The position numbers and the translations under genes are program-made. A stretch of DNA of 57,980 bases from Porphyromonas sp. (lineage in GTDB: Bacteria > Bacteroidota > Bacteroidia > Bacteroidales > Porphyromonadaceae): the NCBI GenBank assembly GCA_029983505.1, contig JASBZK010000010.1, positions 1 to 57,980 on the forward strand, read 5' to 3'. Positions within the stretch are counted from its first letter, which is position 1, and each line of letters begins with the position of its first letter. The notes below the pieces were generated by a model. The model saw only the letters and a program-made list of their open reading frames with translations. It ran no database searches and was not told where the DNA came from. Shown one piece after another: positions 18,751 to 26,573 of the stretch.

Positions 18751-18841
18751 GAGATACAGACCGAGACACGTCTCCCGGTACGGGCGAAAGTTTCCTCCCG
18801 GTACGTACCTCGTCTCCGTCCCGGTACGTATCTCCTTTTTT
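18751..18841 (+). repeat. TAC-NN-ACCG hairpin-repeat cluster 6 with terminal T-run
   Basis: Units: GAGATACAGACCGAGA (18751-18766), CCCGGTACGGGCG, CCCGGTACGTACCTCG and CCCGGTACGTATCTCCTTTTTT. The first and last can pair over GAGATAC and GTATCTC. The T-run suggests a stop for the GH2 transcript ahead of kdsA. Confidence 0.7.
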
Positions 18842-18876
18842 CGGCGCTCGGTGTATAGGTCTTCATCCGCATCATC

Positions 18877-19701
18877 ATGGAATTGTATAAAACCCTCACC
18901 CAAGATCTCGCCTCGTCTTCTGCCGTTTTTTTCCTGATGGCAGGACCCTGTGCCGTCGAGAGCGAAGCCGTCGTCATGGAGACGGCAGAAGTACTGGTCT
19001 CCCTCTCCGGGAAGCTGGGGATCCCCCTCATCTTCAAAGGCTCCTACCGCAAAGCCAACCGCTCACGACTTGACTCCTTCACCGGCATAGGGGACGAAAA
19101 GGCACTCAAAATCTTGGGGAAAGTGAGGGACGACTTCGGGGTCCCCGTAGTGACCGACATCCACGAAGCACACGAAGCCGCTATGGCAGCCGAGTACGTC
19201 GACGTCCTCCAGATACCGGCGTTTCTTTCGCGCCAAACAGACCTCCTCGTCGCCGCCGCCAAGACCGGCAAAGTCGTCAATATCAAGAAAGGACAGTTTA
19301 TGGCTCCGTCCGCGATGAGATTCGCAGCCGACAAAGTGACCCAAAGCGGTAACCCCGCCGTCCTCCTCACCGACCGCGGCAATTCTTTCGGCTACGGGGA
19401 TCTCGTCGTCGATTTCCGCAACATCCCCGAGATGCAGGCTTTCGGCTTCCCGGTCATTATGGACGTGACCCACTCCCTCCAGCGCCCCAACCAGGCTGAC
19501 GGCGTGACAGGCGGCGTGCCCCGCTTCATCGACACCATCGCCTCCGCCGCCATCGCTGTGGGAGCCGACGGACTCTTTATAGAGACACACCCCAGACCCT
19601 CGGAGGCCCTTTCCGACGGAGCCAATATGCTCCGTCTGGATCTGATGGAAGGACTGATGAAGAAGATGCTGCGCCTCCGACGCGCACTCACCGAAGAATA
19701 A
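18877..19701 (+). CDS. kdsA: 3-deoxy-8-phosphooctulonate synthase (KDO-8-phosphate synthase)
   Basis: 274 residues, the normal length. It joins phosphoenolpyruvate and arabinose-5-phosphate to give KDO-8-P for the lipopolysaccharide inner core, in the cytoplasm. The N-terminal AGPCAVES carries the Cys that binds metal in the metal-dependent class (the metal-free enzymes have Asn there). The other expected ligands are present: His in VTHSLQRP, Glu in IETHP and Asp in LSDGANM. IFKGSYRKANRS and NIKKGQFMAP are the substrate loops. It heads a plus-strand run with a nucleotidyltransferase and miaA, all within 45 bp of one another. Confidence 0.95.
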   Translation: MELYKTLTQDLASSSAVFFLMAGPCAVESEAVVMETAEVLVSLSGKLGIPLIFKGSYRKANRSRLDSFTGIGDEKALKILGKVRDDFGVPVVTDIHEAHEAAMAAEYVDVLQIPAFLSRQTDLLVAAAKTGKVVNIKKGQFMAPSAMRFAADKVTQSGNPAVLLTDRGNSFGYGDLVVDFRNIPEMQAFGFPVIMDVTHSLQRPNQADGVTGGVPRFIDTIASAAIAVGADGLFIETHPRPSEALSDGANMLRLDLMEGLMKKMLRLRRALTEE

Positions 19702-19745
19702 GAATAGATTAAACCAATCATACATACATTTTTATCTCATACCAA

Positions 19746-20663
19746 ATGAAACCTACATTATTCGTACTCGCTGCCGGTATGGGCTCTCGCTACGGCGGTC
19801 TCAAACAGATCGACGGTCTCGGACCCAACGGTGAGACCATTATGGACTACTCCATCTACGACGCCGTGAAAGCGGGCTTCGGCAAGGTCGTCTTTGTGAT
19901 TCGCAAGGACTTCGAAGAGGACTTCAAGAGTAAAATCCTATCCAAATACTCCGGCCACATCCCCACAGAAATCGTCTTCCAGTCTCTGGACAAGCTTCCC
20001 GAAGGGTACCGCCTCCCCGAAGGCTCCACCCGCACCAAACCTTGGGGCACGAACCACGCCCTCCTGATGGGCAAAGAGGTCATCAAAGAGCCTTTTGCCA
20101 TAATCAACGCCGACGACTTCTACGGAGCAGAGAGCTTCAAGATACTGGCGGATTTCCTCACCTCCGTCGAAGGCAAAAAGAACACTTACTGCATGATCGG
20201 CTACCGCGTCGGTAATACACTCAGCGAAGGCGGATCCGTAGCAAGGGGCGTCTGCGAGACAGACCGGGACGGCTTCCTCACCAAGGTCGTCGAAAGAACC
20301 GCGATCCAGCGCAACGAGAAGGGAGAGATCGCTTTCACCGACGAAAACGGCCGGGAGCAAACCCTCGCCGAAGACACGCCCGTATCCATGAATATGTGGG
20401 GTTTCACGCCCGATTACTTCGACTACGCCGAAGAGGGCTTTAAGGCTTTCCTCGACAAGAATCTCGGTGCGGAAAAAGCCGAATACTACATCCCGAGCTG
20501 TGTGGACACCCTGATCAATAACGGCACGGTGACGGTCAGAGTCCTCGACACGCCCTCAAAGTGGTTCGGCGTAACGTACTCCTCCGACCGCGCCGCGGTG
20601 GTAGCGAAGTTCAAAGAGCTCCACGACAAAGGGGTCTATCCCGACCGTCTCCTGAATCACTGA
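19746..20663 (+). CDS. Sugar-phosphate nucleotidyltransferase family protein
   Basis: 305 residues of the GT-A-like nucleotidyltransferase fold. The N-terminal loop LAAGMGSRYGGLKQIDG binds the nucleotide, and INADDFYG holds the metal-binding Asp. Members of this family make NDP-sugars or related activated compounds from a sugar phosphate and NTP. The Bacteroidetes group with this loop is usually left without a precise substrate. Its place right after kdsA suggests a cell-envelope sugar, but this is inference from context. Confidence 0.8.
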   Translation: MKPTLFVLAAGMGSRYGGLKQIDGLGPNGETIMDYSIYDAVKAGFGKVVFVIRKDFEEDFKSKILSKYSGHIPTEIVFQSLDKLPEGYRLPEGSTRTKPWGTNHALLMGKEVIKEPFAIINADDFYGAESFKILADFLTSVEGKKNTYCMIGYRVGNTLSEGGSVARGVCETDRDGFLTKVVERTAIQRNEKGEIAFTDENGREQTLAEDTPVSMNMWGFTPDYFDYAEEGFKAFLDKNLGAEKAEYYIPSCVDTLINNGTVTVRVLDTPSKWFGVTYSSDRAAVVAKFKELHDKGVYPDRLLNH

Positions 20664-20679
20664 CACGCTTAGTCCGGGT

Positions 20680-21582
20680 TTGGAAATCATCACACTCATA
20701 GGGCCGACGGCAACGGGCAAAACGGCTGTCGCCGCACGGCTCTCTTTTTTGCTTGGTACGGCACCCATCCTCAGCGGAGACTCCAGACAGGTGTACCGCG
20801 GGATGGACATCGGCACCGGCAAAGACCTCTCCGAGTACGTCGTGGAGGGCGTACCCATCCCTTACTACCTCATCGACATCGCAGAGCCCGGCGAGCGGTA
20901 CAACATCCACCGCTATCTCCGGGACGCCCACGACGTCCTCTCCCGCCTCCCCGCACACCCCACCCCCATACTCTGCGGGGGCAGCGGGCTGTATGTCGAA
21001 GCGCTGCGGAAAGGCTACGCGCTCTCCGGCACTTCGGAAGACAGGGCACTGAGGGACCGTCTCGAAAAGCTTCCCTTAGAGGCGTTGCAAAAAGAGTGGT
21101 ACAGGCTGAAAAAAGAGGACGAAGCGGACTTGGACGACCCAAAGAACCCCCGCAGGCTCATCCGCGCCATCGAGCAAAAAATGGCGCCTCACGCAGCAGA
21201 AACGGTCTACCCGTCCCTGTCGGGACCCGTCTTTTACCTCGACGTACCGAGAGAGGTACGCCGGGAAAGGATCACGCGCCGCCTCAAGGCACGTCTCGAA
21301 GAGGGTATGATCGACGAAGTCAAAAGGCTCCTCGAGCGCATCGGCTCCCCCGAGCCGCTCATCGCCTACGGACTTGAGTACCGCTTCGTCACGGAGTATG
21401 TCTTGGGCAAATACGGCTATGAGGAGATGTTTAAGCAGCTGGAGACCGCCATCCACCAATTCTCCAAGAGGCAGATGACCTGGATACGGGGTATGGAGCG
21501 TCGCGGACTTGAACTCATCCCCATTAAGCCCTCCGAAGACCCTTTTGAGACTGCCCGCAACATCCTCTCCCGCTTAGACTGA
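20680..21582 (+). CDS. miaA: tRNA dimethylallyltransferase
   Basis: 300 residues. It transfers a dimethylallyl group to A37 of tRNAs that read codons starting with U. The P-loop GPTATGKT lies at residues 8-15, SGDSRQVYRGMDIGTGK carries the catalytic Asp, and RQMTWIRGME matches the C-terminal signature. The only start that keeps the P-loop is TTG at 20680; no ATG or GTG lies between it and the upstream stop in that frame. It begins 16 bp after the nucleotidyltransferase stop, so translation may be coupled. Bacteroidales often carry two MiaA paralogues, so this may be one of a pair. Confidence 0.9.
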   Translation: MEIITLIGPTATGKTAVAARLSFLLGTAPILSGDSRQVYRGMDIGTGKDLSEYVVEGVPIPYYLIDIAEPGERYNIHRYLRDAHDVLSRLPAHPTPILCGGSGLYVEALRKGYALSGTSEDRALRDRLEKLPLEALQKEWYRLKKEDEADLDDPKNPRRLIRAIEQKMAPHAAETVYPSLSGPVFYLDVPREVRRERITRRLKARLEEGMIDEVKRLLERIGSPEPLIAYGLEYRFVTEYVLGKYGYEEMFKQLETAIHQFSKRQMTWIRGMERRGLELIPIKPSEDPFETARNILSRLD

Positions 21583-21598
21583 GGCGGAAGAAAATCTT

Positions 21599-21685
21599 GC
21601 ACGTACCGAGAGCCAATTTTGGTACAGACCGGCGAAGAAGAGAGATACGTACCGAGACAAGTTTCTCGGTACGTATCTCTTTTTT
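21599..21685 (+). terminator. Repeat-hairpin terminator (cluster 7) after miaA
   Basis: AGAGATACGTACCGAGA (21641-21657) and TCTCGGTACGTATCTCT (21664-21680) make a perfect 17-bp stem with a 6-nt loop, followed by a run of T's. It is the best-formed hairpin of the whole repeat family and a convincing intrinsic terminator. Two further motif units (CACGTACCGAGAG and GGTACAGACCGG) lie just before it. Confidence 0.85.
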
Positions 21686-21690
21686 CGAGG

Positions 21691-21734
21691 TCATAAAGCA
21701 CTCGAAGCTCCGGACTTCGAGCTTAAAGCGGCCT
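21691..21734 (-). terminator. Possible terminator for the minus-strand gene 21734-21985
   Basis: CTCGAAG (21701-21707) and CTTCGAG (21715-21721) form a 7-bp stem that extends through imperfect pairing of AAAGC/GCTTTA- and GAGG/CCTC-type flanks. It abuts the stop codon of the small minus-strand gene. The T-run is weak, so the call is tentative. Its sequence differs from the TAC-NN-ACCG family. Confidence 0.45.
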
Positions 21735-21985
21735 CAGTATGCTTCGCCGTCGAAAAAGTCGTCCAGCTCGGCCTTAAATTCCTTCTTGATCGCAGCCATC
21801 AGTGCCGCGTCGTCCTTGGCGTCGGCGACGTCCATCAGACCGAGGGCCCGGAACGTGTCGTCCGCATTAGCGTCTTCGAGGTACTCCTCACGGGAGAGCT
21901 CCATATCGTCGAGGAACCACTCCTTGGCTTCCTTCTCCGTGCAGAAGTCGAAAGCCGTCTTGTGTCTCAAGTCTTTGTAATCCAT
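21734..21985 (-). CDS. Small acidic protein of unknown function
   Basis: Start chosen at 21985 (83 residues, MDYKDLRHKTAFDF); the frame is open further upstream only by overlapping the mannosidase gene. The product is soluble, acidic and predicted helical, rich in Asp, Glu and Ala (for example DDAALMAAIKKEFKAELDDF), with no signal peptide or membrane segment. It lies 14 bp after the GH125 gene on the same strand and is probably co-transcribed. I do not recognise a family. Confidence 0.6.
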   Translation of the reverse strand: MDYKDLRHKTAFDFCTEKEAKEWFLDDMELSREEYLEDANADDTFRALGLMDVADAKDDAALMAAIKKEFKAELDDFFDGEAY

Positions 21986-21999
21986 ACACTCTTTGGGGG

Positions 22000-23475
22000 T
22001 TATTTTACTTGATTCAGGAGGTCCGTTTTGCCCTCCTTGACGAGTTTGAGGACGAGCTCTCCGAAGAGTCCGTTTTGCCAAGCGAACCACGGGCGGGTGT
22101 ACTTGTAGGGGTCGTCTTTGTGGAACGACTCGTGAATCAGTCCCGTGCCGGCGTCGGAGTCGACAAGCATCTGCAGGCAGTGGAGGATCTCCTCGTCACT
22201 CGTGGAAGTGAACGCGCGCATCATGATACTCATCGGCCAGATATAATCGTAGCCGATGTGGGGGCCGCCTATGCCCTCGAACTTTTCGCCCTTGAAGAAA
22301 TAGGGGTTGTCCGTGCTGAGCAGCATGCGGCGCGTATTTTGGTACACGAAATCGTCCACCGGCATATCGCCGAGATACGGCATGGCGATGAGGGAGGGGA
22401 CGTTGGCGTCGTCCATCAGGTAGTGGTTGCCGAAGCCGTCGGTCTCAAAGGCGTAGACCATCCCGTACTTGGGGTGCGTCGTCACGGCGTACTTATGCAG
22501 TGCCGCTTCCACTTCGGAAGCAAGGGCGCGGAAGTCCTCTGCCAACGCCTTATCGCCAAACCCTGTCTCGGCCATCTCTGCAGCCTTACGGGAAGAAGTG
22601 ACGGCAAAGAAGTTGGAGGGGACGAGGAACTGGAAGTGCGTCGCGTCATCACTGGGTCGGAAGGCGCTCACGATGAGACCGACGGGGTTCACCGGTTCAC
22701 CATAGCCGTCATTGCTCTTGGTGTCGGAGGAGCGGCTCGTCACCCTCTGGAAAGAGTAGTCGCCTCTGTCCTCCTTACGCTGTTGGTTCCTAAAAGTGGC
22801 AAGGATGGTACGGAGCGCGAGGCGGAAAGTGTCGTCGAAGATGGACGCGTCGCCCGTAATCTTCCAGTACTCGTAAGCGAGTCTGATCGGGTAGCAGAGG
22901 GAGTCTATTTCCCACTTCCTTTCGTGTACGCCGGGGAGCATCTTCGTAAGATCCTTGGCCCACTCTGAGACCTCGTCGGGACTGTCGTAGAAGGCGTTGG
23001 CATAGGGGTCACGGACGATCTGAACCATCTGCATACGGATGACGCCCTTGAGCATGTCCCGGAGCTCTTTGTCTTCGTTTGCCAAGTGGAGATAGGGCCA
23101 AACCTGTGCCCCGGAGTCACGGAGCCACATCGCGGAGAGGTCTCCGGTGTAGACAAACGTCTCGGGCTTACCGTCCTTGTCGTAGCGGAAATGTACGGTG
23201 GTATCGATGGTATTGGGATAGGTGTTTTGGAACATCCATCTCAGTTTGGGATTCTTGATGAGCTTGGAGACACGGGCTATTTCGGCCTCCACGGCCTTGC
23301 TCTTGAAGAGTCGGGCGCCTTCGTCGGGACGTTTGGAAGGATACGTATTGTCCTTTACTTCGACGCGGGCGCGCTCGGTAAAGGAAATGTTCTTGGTGTT
23401 TTGTGCCGCAAGAGGGGCAAAAGGCACAGCCATCAGTGCGCCTAAGACAAGCACGGCAAGAGTCTTTGGTCTCAT
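22000..23475 (-). CDS. Glycoside hydrolase family 125 (exo-alpha-1,6-mannosidase)
   Basis: 491 residues with a signal peptide ending PLAAQ. The (alpha/alpha)6-type fold of GH125 (formerly DUF1237) is recognisable from YTGDLSAMWLRDSGAQVWPY, GYGEPVNPVGLIVSAFRPSDDA, SLIAMPYLGD and GIGGPHIGYDYIWPMSIMMRA. Family members release non-reducing terminal alpha-1,6-linked mannose by inversion. The enzyme is probably periplasmic and could trim host N-glycans. A TATCTTTG box 65 bp upstream gives it its own promoter, apart from the M16 peptidase gene behind it. Confidence 0.9.
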   Translation of the reverse strand: MRPKTLAVLVLGALMAVPFAPLAAQNTKNISFTERARVEVKDNTYPSKRPDEGARLFKSKAVEAEIARVSKLIKNPKLRWMFQNTYPNTIDTTVHFRYDKDGKPETFVYTGDLSAMWLRDSGAQVWPYLHLANEDKELRDMLKGVIRMQMVQIVRDPYANAFYDSPDEVSEWAKDLTKMLPGVHERKWEIDSLCYPIRLAYEYWKITGDASIFDDTFRLALRTILATFRNQQRKEDRGDYSFQRVTSRSSDTKSNDGYGEPVNPVGLIVSAFRPSDDATHFQFLVPSNFFAVTSSRKAAEMAETGFGDKALAEDFRALASEVEAALHKYAVTTHPKYGMVYAFETDGFGNHYLMDDANVPSLIAMPYLGDMPVDDFVYQNTRRMLLSTDNPYFFKGEKFEGIGGPHIGYDYIWPMSIMMRAFTSTSDEEILHCLQMLVDSDAGTGLIHESFHKDDPYKYTRPWFAWQNGLFGELVLKLVKEGKTDLLNQVK

Positions 23476-23539
23476 TTATCGGACGTAGGGGTATGAAAGG
23501 TGTGAAATAAAATGATTCGTGCAGAAAAATTCGTTTTCT

Positions 23540-23547
23540 CAAAGATA
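23540..23547 (-). promoter_or_regulatory. -7 box TATCTTTG upstream of the GH125 gene
   Basis: TATCTTTG on the minus strand matches TAnnTTTG and lies 65 bp before the GH125 start. The -33 TTTG is not clear. Confidence 0.5.
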
Positions 23548-23581
23548 GCCATTTTTCACTTGTTAATCCTCCTCTGAGGGA

Positions 23582-23677
23582 AGTACAGGCCGGGGATAAG
23601 TTTTCGGTCTGTATCTCCGCGGAAAGAGATACAGACCGAAAATATCTTCTCGCACGTACCTAAATCGGTACGGCGGA
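23582..23677. repeat. TAC-NN-ACCG hairpin-repeat cluster 8
   Basis: The arm 23601-23617 (TTTTCGGTCTGTATCTC) and the arm 23626-23642 (GAGATACAGACCGAAAA) form a perfect 17-bp stem with an 8-nt loop. Flanking units are AAGTACAGGCCGGG on the left and GCACGTACC and TCGGTACGG on the right. It lies just beyond the stop of the minus-strand M16 peptidase gene and before the GH125 promoter, a fitting place for a terminator, although the T-run on the minus strand is short. Confidence 0.8.
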
Positions 23678-23697
23678 AGCAGCGCGAAGGACGGGAG

Positions 23698-26544
23698 TCA
23701 GAAGGAGAGCTCCCAAGAGCCGTCCTTAGCAGGCGCGGACTTCACCGTGATGCTCCGCCGCTTGCCGTCCTGTAGCACTTTACGGGCCACGGCTTGGACA
23801 TCGTCCGGAGTGAGGTCACTGAAGAGGACGGAGGGTTTACCGGACTCAGAGGGCGACTTGACGGAGCCGTTTTCGGCGTAGGCATTCAAGAGAGCAAGCC
23901 AGATGATCGGATTGGCATCCGCGTGTTCGTCTATGGCTATGTCTGCCATCTCACCGGAAGCGAGCTGCAGGCGGGCTTTCTTGAAGTCGTCGTCGGAGAA
24001 CGTCCCGTCGGTGAAAGAGGCGAGTATGTCGAGGGCTTTACCTCTGAGGTAGTCGGCTTTGTCGCTCTCTGTCTCGAAGAAGACGTCCACAGTGGTGGAG
24101 GGCACGGGGACTTTGGTGTAGAGGGCACGCGCGCTCACGCTGTAGGTGCCGCTCTCCTCTTCTCTGAGGACGGTGAAGAGGCGGGAGTTCAGCATATACT
24201 CGAAGAGGGTCAGGGCTTTCTCCTCACGCTCGCTGAGCGACTGGTCGCGGAGGTAGGAGAGCTGGACACGACCCGAGTTGCCGGGGAGCTCCGTGACGAT
24301 CTCGCGCTCGATCACGGGATCGGGCGCCGTGAAGTCCATGGGCTTATAGGTGCGGGGCGTCGTACCGGGTTTGCCGGGCAGGGAGGCGATGTACTTTTCG
24401 GTCAACGCCTTGGCGTCGGCTTCGGAGAGGTCGCCAACGAGGGCAAACGTGAAGTCGGCGGCGTTACCGAACTTATCCGCGTACAGCCGGGCCATATCCT
24501 CGTACTTCATCGCGCCGAAGAAACGGGCGTCGTGGACGGGATTGAGGGGAGAGGGCGGGAAAAGGATGCGGTTCACGGAGTCATTCACGGCTTCGGCCGG
24601 ATTGGAGACCGAGTTCTCTGCCACGAAACGGGCGCGCTCCACGAAGCGGTCGTAGAGGCTCCGGTCAAAATTTTGGCGCGTGAAGAGCAGATACGCGTAG
24701 CTGAGCAGATCCTCGAGGTGCGCCGTGTCCACGTTGCCGCCAAAGCCGTCCGTGAAGTTTTCGATCGAGAGATTGGCTTCGATGCCTTTCTCGGCGAGCC
24801 AGCGGGAGAGGCTCTCCTGGGAGTACTTATAGAGACCGCTCTTGAGGACGAGGGCCTGCATAGCGTTATAGGAGGGGAGGTCCTCCGGAGCCACGACGGA
24901 GTGTCCGCCCATCGCGGAAGCCACGAAGAAGGACTGTCCTTTCATCTCCGGCACGTTCTTGAAGACCAGGCGGGCACCATTGGAGAGTGTCCACTCCTTG
25001 GCTTCGAGCTCGGGGATAACCTTTTCGGAGACAATCTTACCCTTGGTGACGGTGAAGTCGATGAGGGCACCCGAGATAACGGGGGCTTCGGGGTGGACGA
25101 GGTCGGGAGCGGCCTTGGCCTTAGCCACGGACGCTTTGAAGTCGTCCAGAGTGAGGGGCATCCCGCCCTTGGTGTCTGCGTAGGTGAGGAAAGCGATGTT
25201 CTTCTCGTCGCCCATCCAGGAGCGTATCCAGTCCGTGAGGTCGTCGTTCTCGATCTCCACGAGGGTCTCGACGTTATTGCGGAGCGTCTCGGTCATGGAG
25301 CGGACGGGAAGCCCGTAGAGGTAATTTTGGCGGAAGACGTCGACCCAGTTGTTGGGCGTACCGAGGGGATCACCACTCTCGAGCAGACCGTTGAGATCTC
25401 TGAAGATCGCCTCCTTGGCCGCATCAAACTCGTCCTCACCAAAGCCCGTCCTACGGATCGTCTCGCGAAGTGAGAGGATTTGGTCAAGTGCCTCTTTCTC
25501 TTGGCCCTCAAAGGGGACCACGTCCCAAGCGCCTTGGGAGTAGCCGCGGACGATGGGACCGTACGTCATCGTCGCCGCCACGAACTTGTCGATGCCGGCG
25601 GCACGGAGCCCGGAGATGCGCTGAGCGATGAGGCGGTTAAAGATCATCGTGAGGAGGTTCTCGCGGACGTTGGTCTTCTCGTCTGCAGAGACTGCGACAC
25701 GCTGATAGATGCCGAAAGAGTCGGAGACGTTTTCGGGATCCGAGAAGGCGCCGAAGAGGGGCTCGGGATTGTCTTTAATCTCGGTACGTACCCGGAGTTT
25801 TTTTACGTCCGTACCACGCAGATCCGAGAACCTGTCCGAAATTGTCTTTTCGTACAGACCAAGATCGAAGTCGCCTACAATGATGACACATTGGAGCTCC
25901 GGACGGTACCACTTGTCGTAGAAGGAACGGATCATCCCGGGCGTAAAGGCGGAGATGGTCTCCGGTGTCCCTATCACCTGGCGCTCACCGTACTTGGAGT
26001 AATTGTAGACGTAGGGGGCAATGAACCAATTCAGCCGGCGGGACACGCCTTCGCGGCTGCGCCACTCTTCCATAATGATGCCCCTCTCTTTTTCCACGCC
26101 CTGAGGGGTAATTTTGACGCCGTGTGCCCAGTCGTGGAGCACGTCGAACACCATAGAAACCAAGTCGGGGTTATCGGACGGGATGCCGTAGAGCGAATAG
26201 GTGGTCTGATCCTGTCCCGTGTAGGCAGAGAAGCTGTCACCGATACGGTCTCTGAGCGTATTCATAAGCCCGGAAGGGAAATGCTCCGTCTGTCCGAAGG
26301 CGAGGTGCTCGAGGAAATGGGCGATGCCGTCCTCAGCGTCTTCTTCGAGGATGGAGCCTACATTTTGGAGCAGTACGAAGTGCGTCTCCCCTTTGAAACT
26401 GTCGTCGGAAAAGAGGTAGTACGAGAGCCCGTTGGGGAGCTTACCCTTGCGGACACCGTCCGGCAGCTCCTCCGCGAAAACGGGGAGAGCCAGGAAGAGA
26501 CCGAGGAGGACAAGGAAGAGCCTTGGGAGTATATGATTCTTCAT
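23698..26544 (-). CDS. M16 family zinc peptidase (pitrilysin/insulinase-like, secreted)
   Basis: 948 residues: signal peptide ending PVFAE, then two M16 halves in one chain. The inverted zinc motif HFLEH lies at 76-80, and the distal Glu falls in ERGIIMEEWR (about 153-160). The second half (about 520-948) lacks the motif, as is normal. Such enzymes degrade peptides in an enclosed chamber, here probably in the periplasm. It ends a minus-strand operon that starts with the broken susC and runs through susD, two lipoproteins and a thioredoxin protein, 29 bp from the last. Residues 227-256 are encoded by DNA that looks like the dispersed hairpin repeat. Confidence 0.92.
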   Translation of the reverse strand: MKNHILPRLFLVLLGLFLALPVFAEELPDGVRKGKLPNGLSYYLFSDDSFKGETHFVLLQNVGSILEEDAEDGIAHFLEHLAFGQTEHFPSGLMNTLRDRIGDSFSAYTGQDQTTYSLYGIPSDNPDLVSMVFDVLHDWAHGVKITPQGVEKERGIIMEEWRSREGVSRRLNWFIAPYVYNYSKYGERQVIGTPETISAFTPGMIRSFYDKWYRPELQCVIIVGDFDLGLYEKTISDRFSDLRGTDVKKLRVRTEIKDNPEPLFGAFSDPENVSDSFGIYQRVAVSADEKTNVRENLLTMIFNRLIAQRISGLRAAGIDKFVAATMTYGPIVRGYSQGAWDVVPFEGQEKEALDQILSLRETIRRTGFGEDEFDAAKEAIFRDLNGLLESGDPLGTPNNWVDVFRQNYLYGLPVRSMTETLRNNVETLVEIENDDLTDWIRSWMGDEKNIAFLTYADTKGGMPLTLDDFKASVAKAKAAPDLVHPEAPVISGALIDFTVTKGKIVSEKVIPELEAKEWTLSNGARLVFKNVPEMKGQSFFVASAMGGHSVVAPEDLPSYNAMQALVLKSGLYKYSQESLSRWLAEKGIEANLSIENFTDGFGGNVDTAHLEDLLSYAYLLFTRQNFDRSLYDRFVERARFVAENSVSNPAEAVNDSVNRILFPPSPLNPVHDARFFGAMKYEDMARLYADKFGNAADFTFALVGDLSEADAKALTEKYIASLPGKPGTTPRTYKPMDFTAPDPVIEREIVTELPGNSGRVQLSYLRDQSLSEREEKALTLFEYMLNSRLFTVLREEESGTYSVSARALYTKVPVPSTTVDVFFETESDKADYLRGKALDILASFTDGTFSDDDFKKARLQLASGEMADIAIDEHADANPIIWLALLNAYAENGSVKSPSESGKPSVLFSDLTPDDVQAVARKVLQDGKRRSITVKSAPAKDGSWELSF
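25777..25866 (-). repeat. TAC-NN-ACCG repeat motifs inside the M16 peptidase coding sequence
   Basis: On the coding strand the units are TTGGTCTGTACGAAAAG, TTTCGGACAGG, GTGGTACGGACG and CGGGTACGTACCGAGA, spread over about 85 bp. They are in frame and encode residues about 227-256, including GTDVKKLRVRTE. The segment corresponds to the variable linker after the GDFD strand of the M16 fold, and judged from memory of the family it adds no obvious extra length. It is the only cluster that I found within a gene. Confidence 0.6.
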
Positions 26545-26573
26545 CGGGAAAAAGTCTTATGGGGGGGAAAAAA

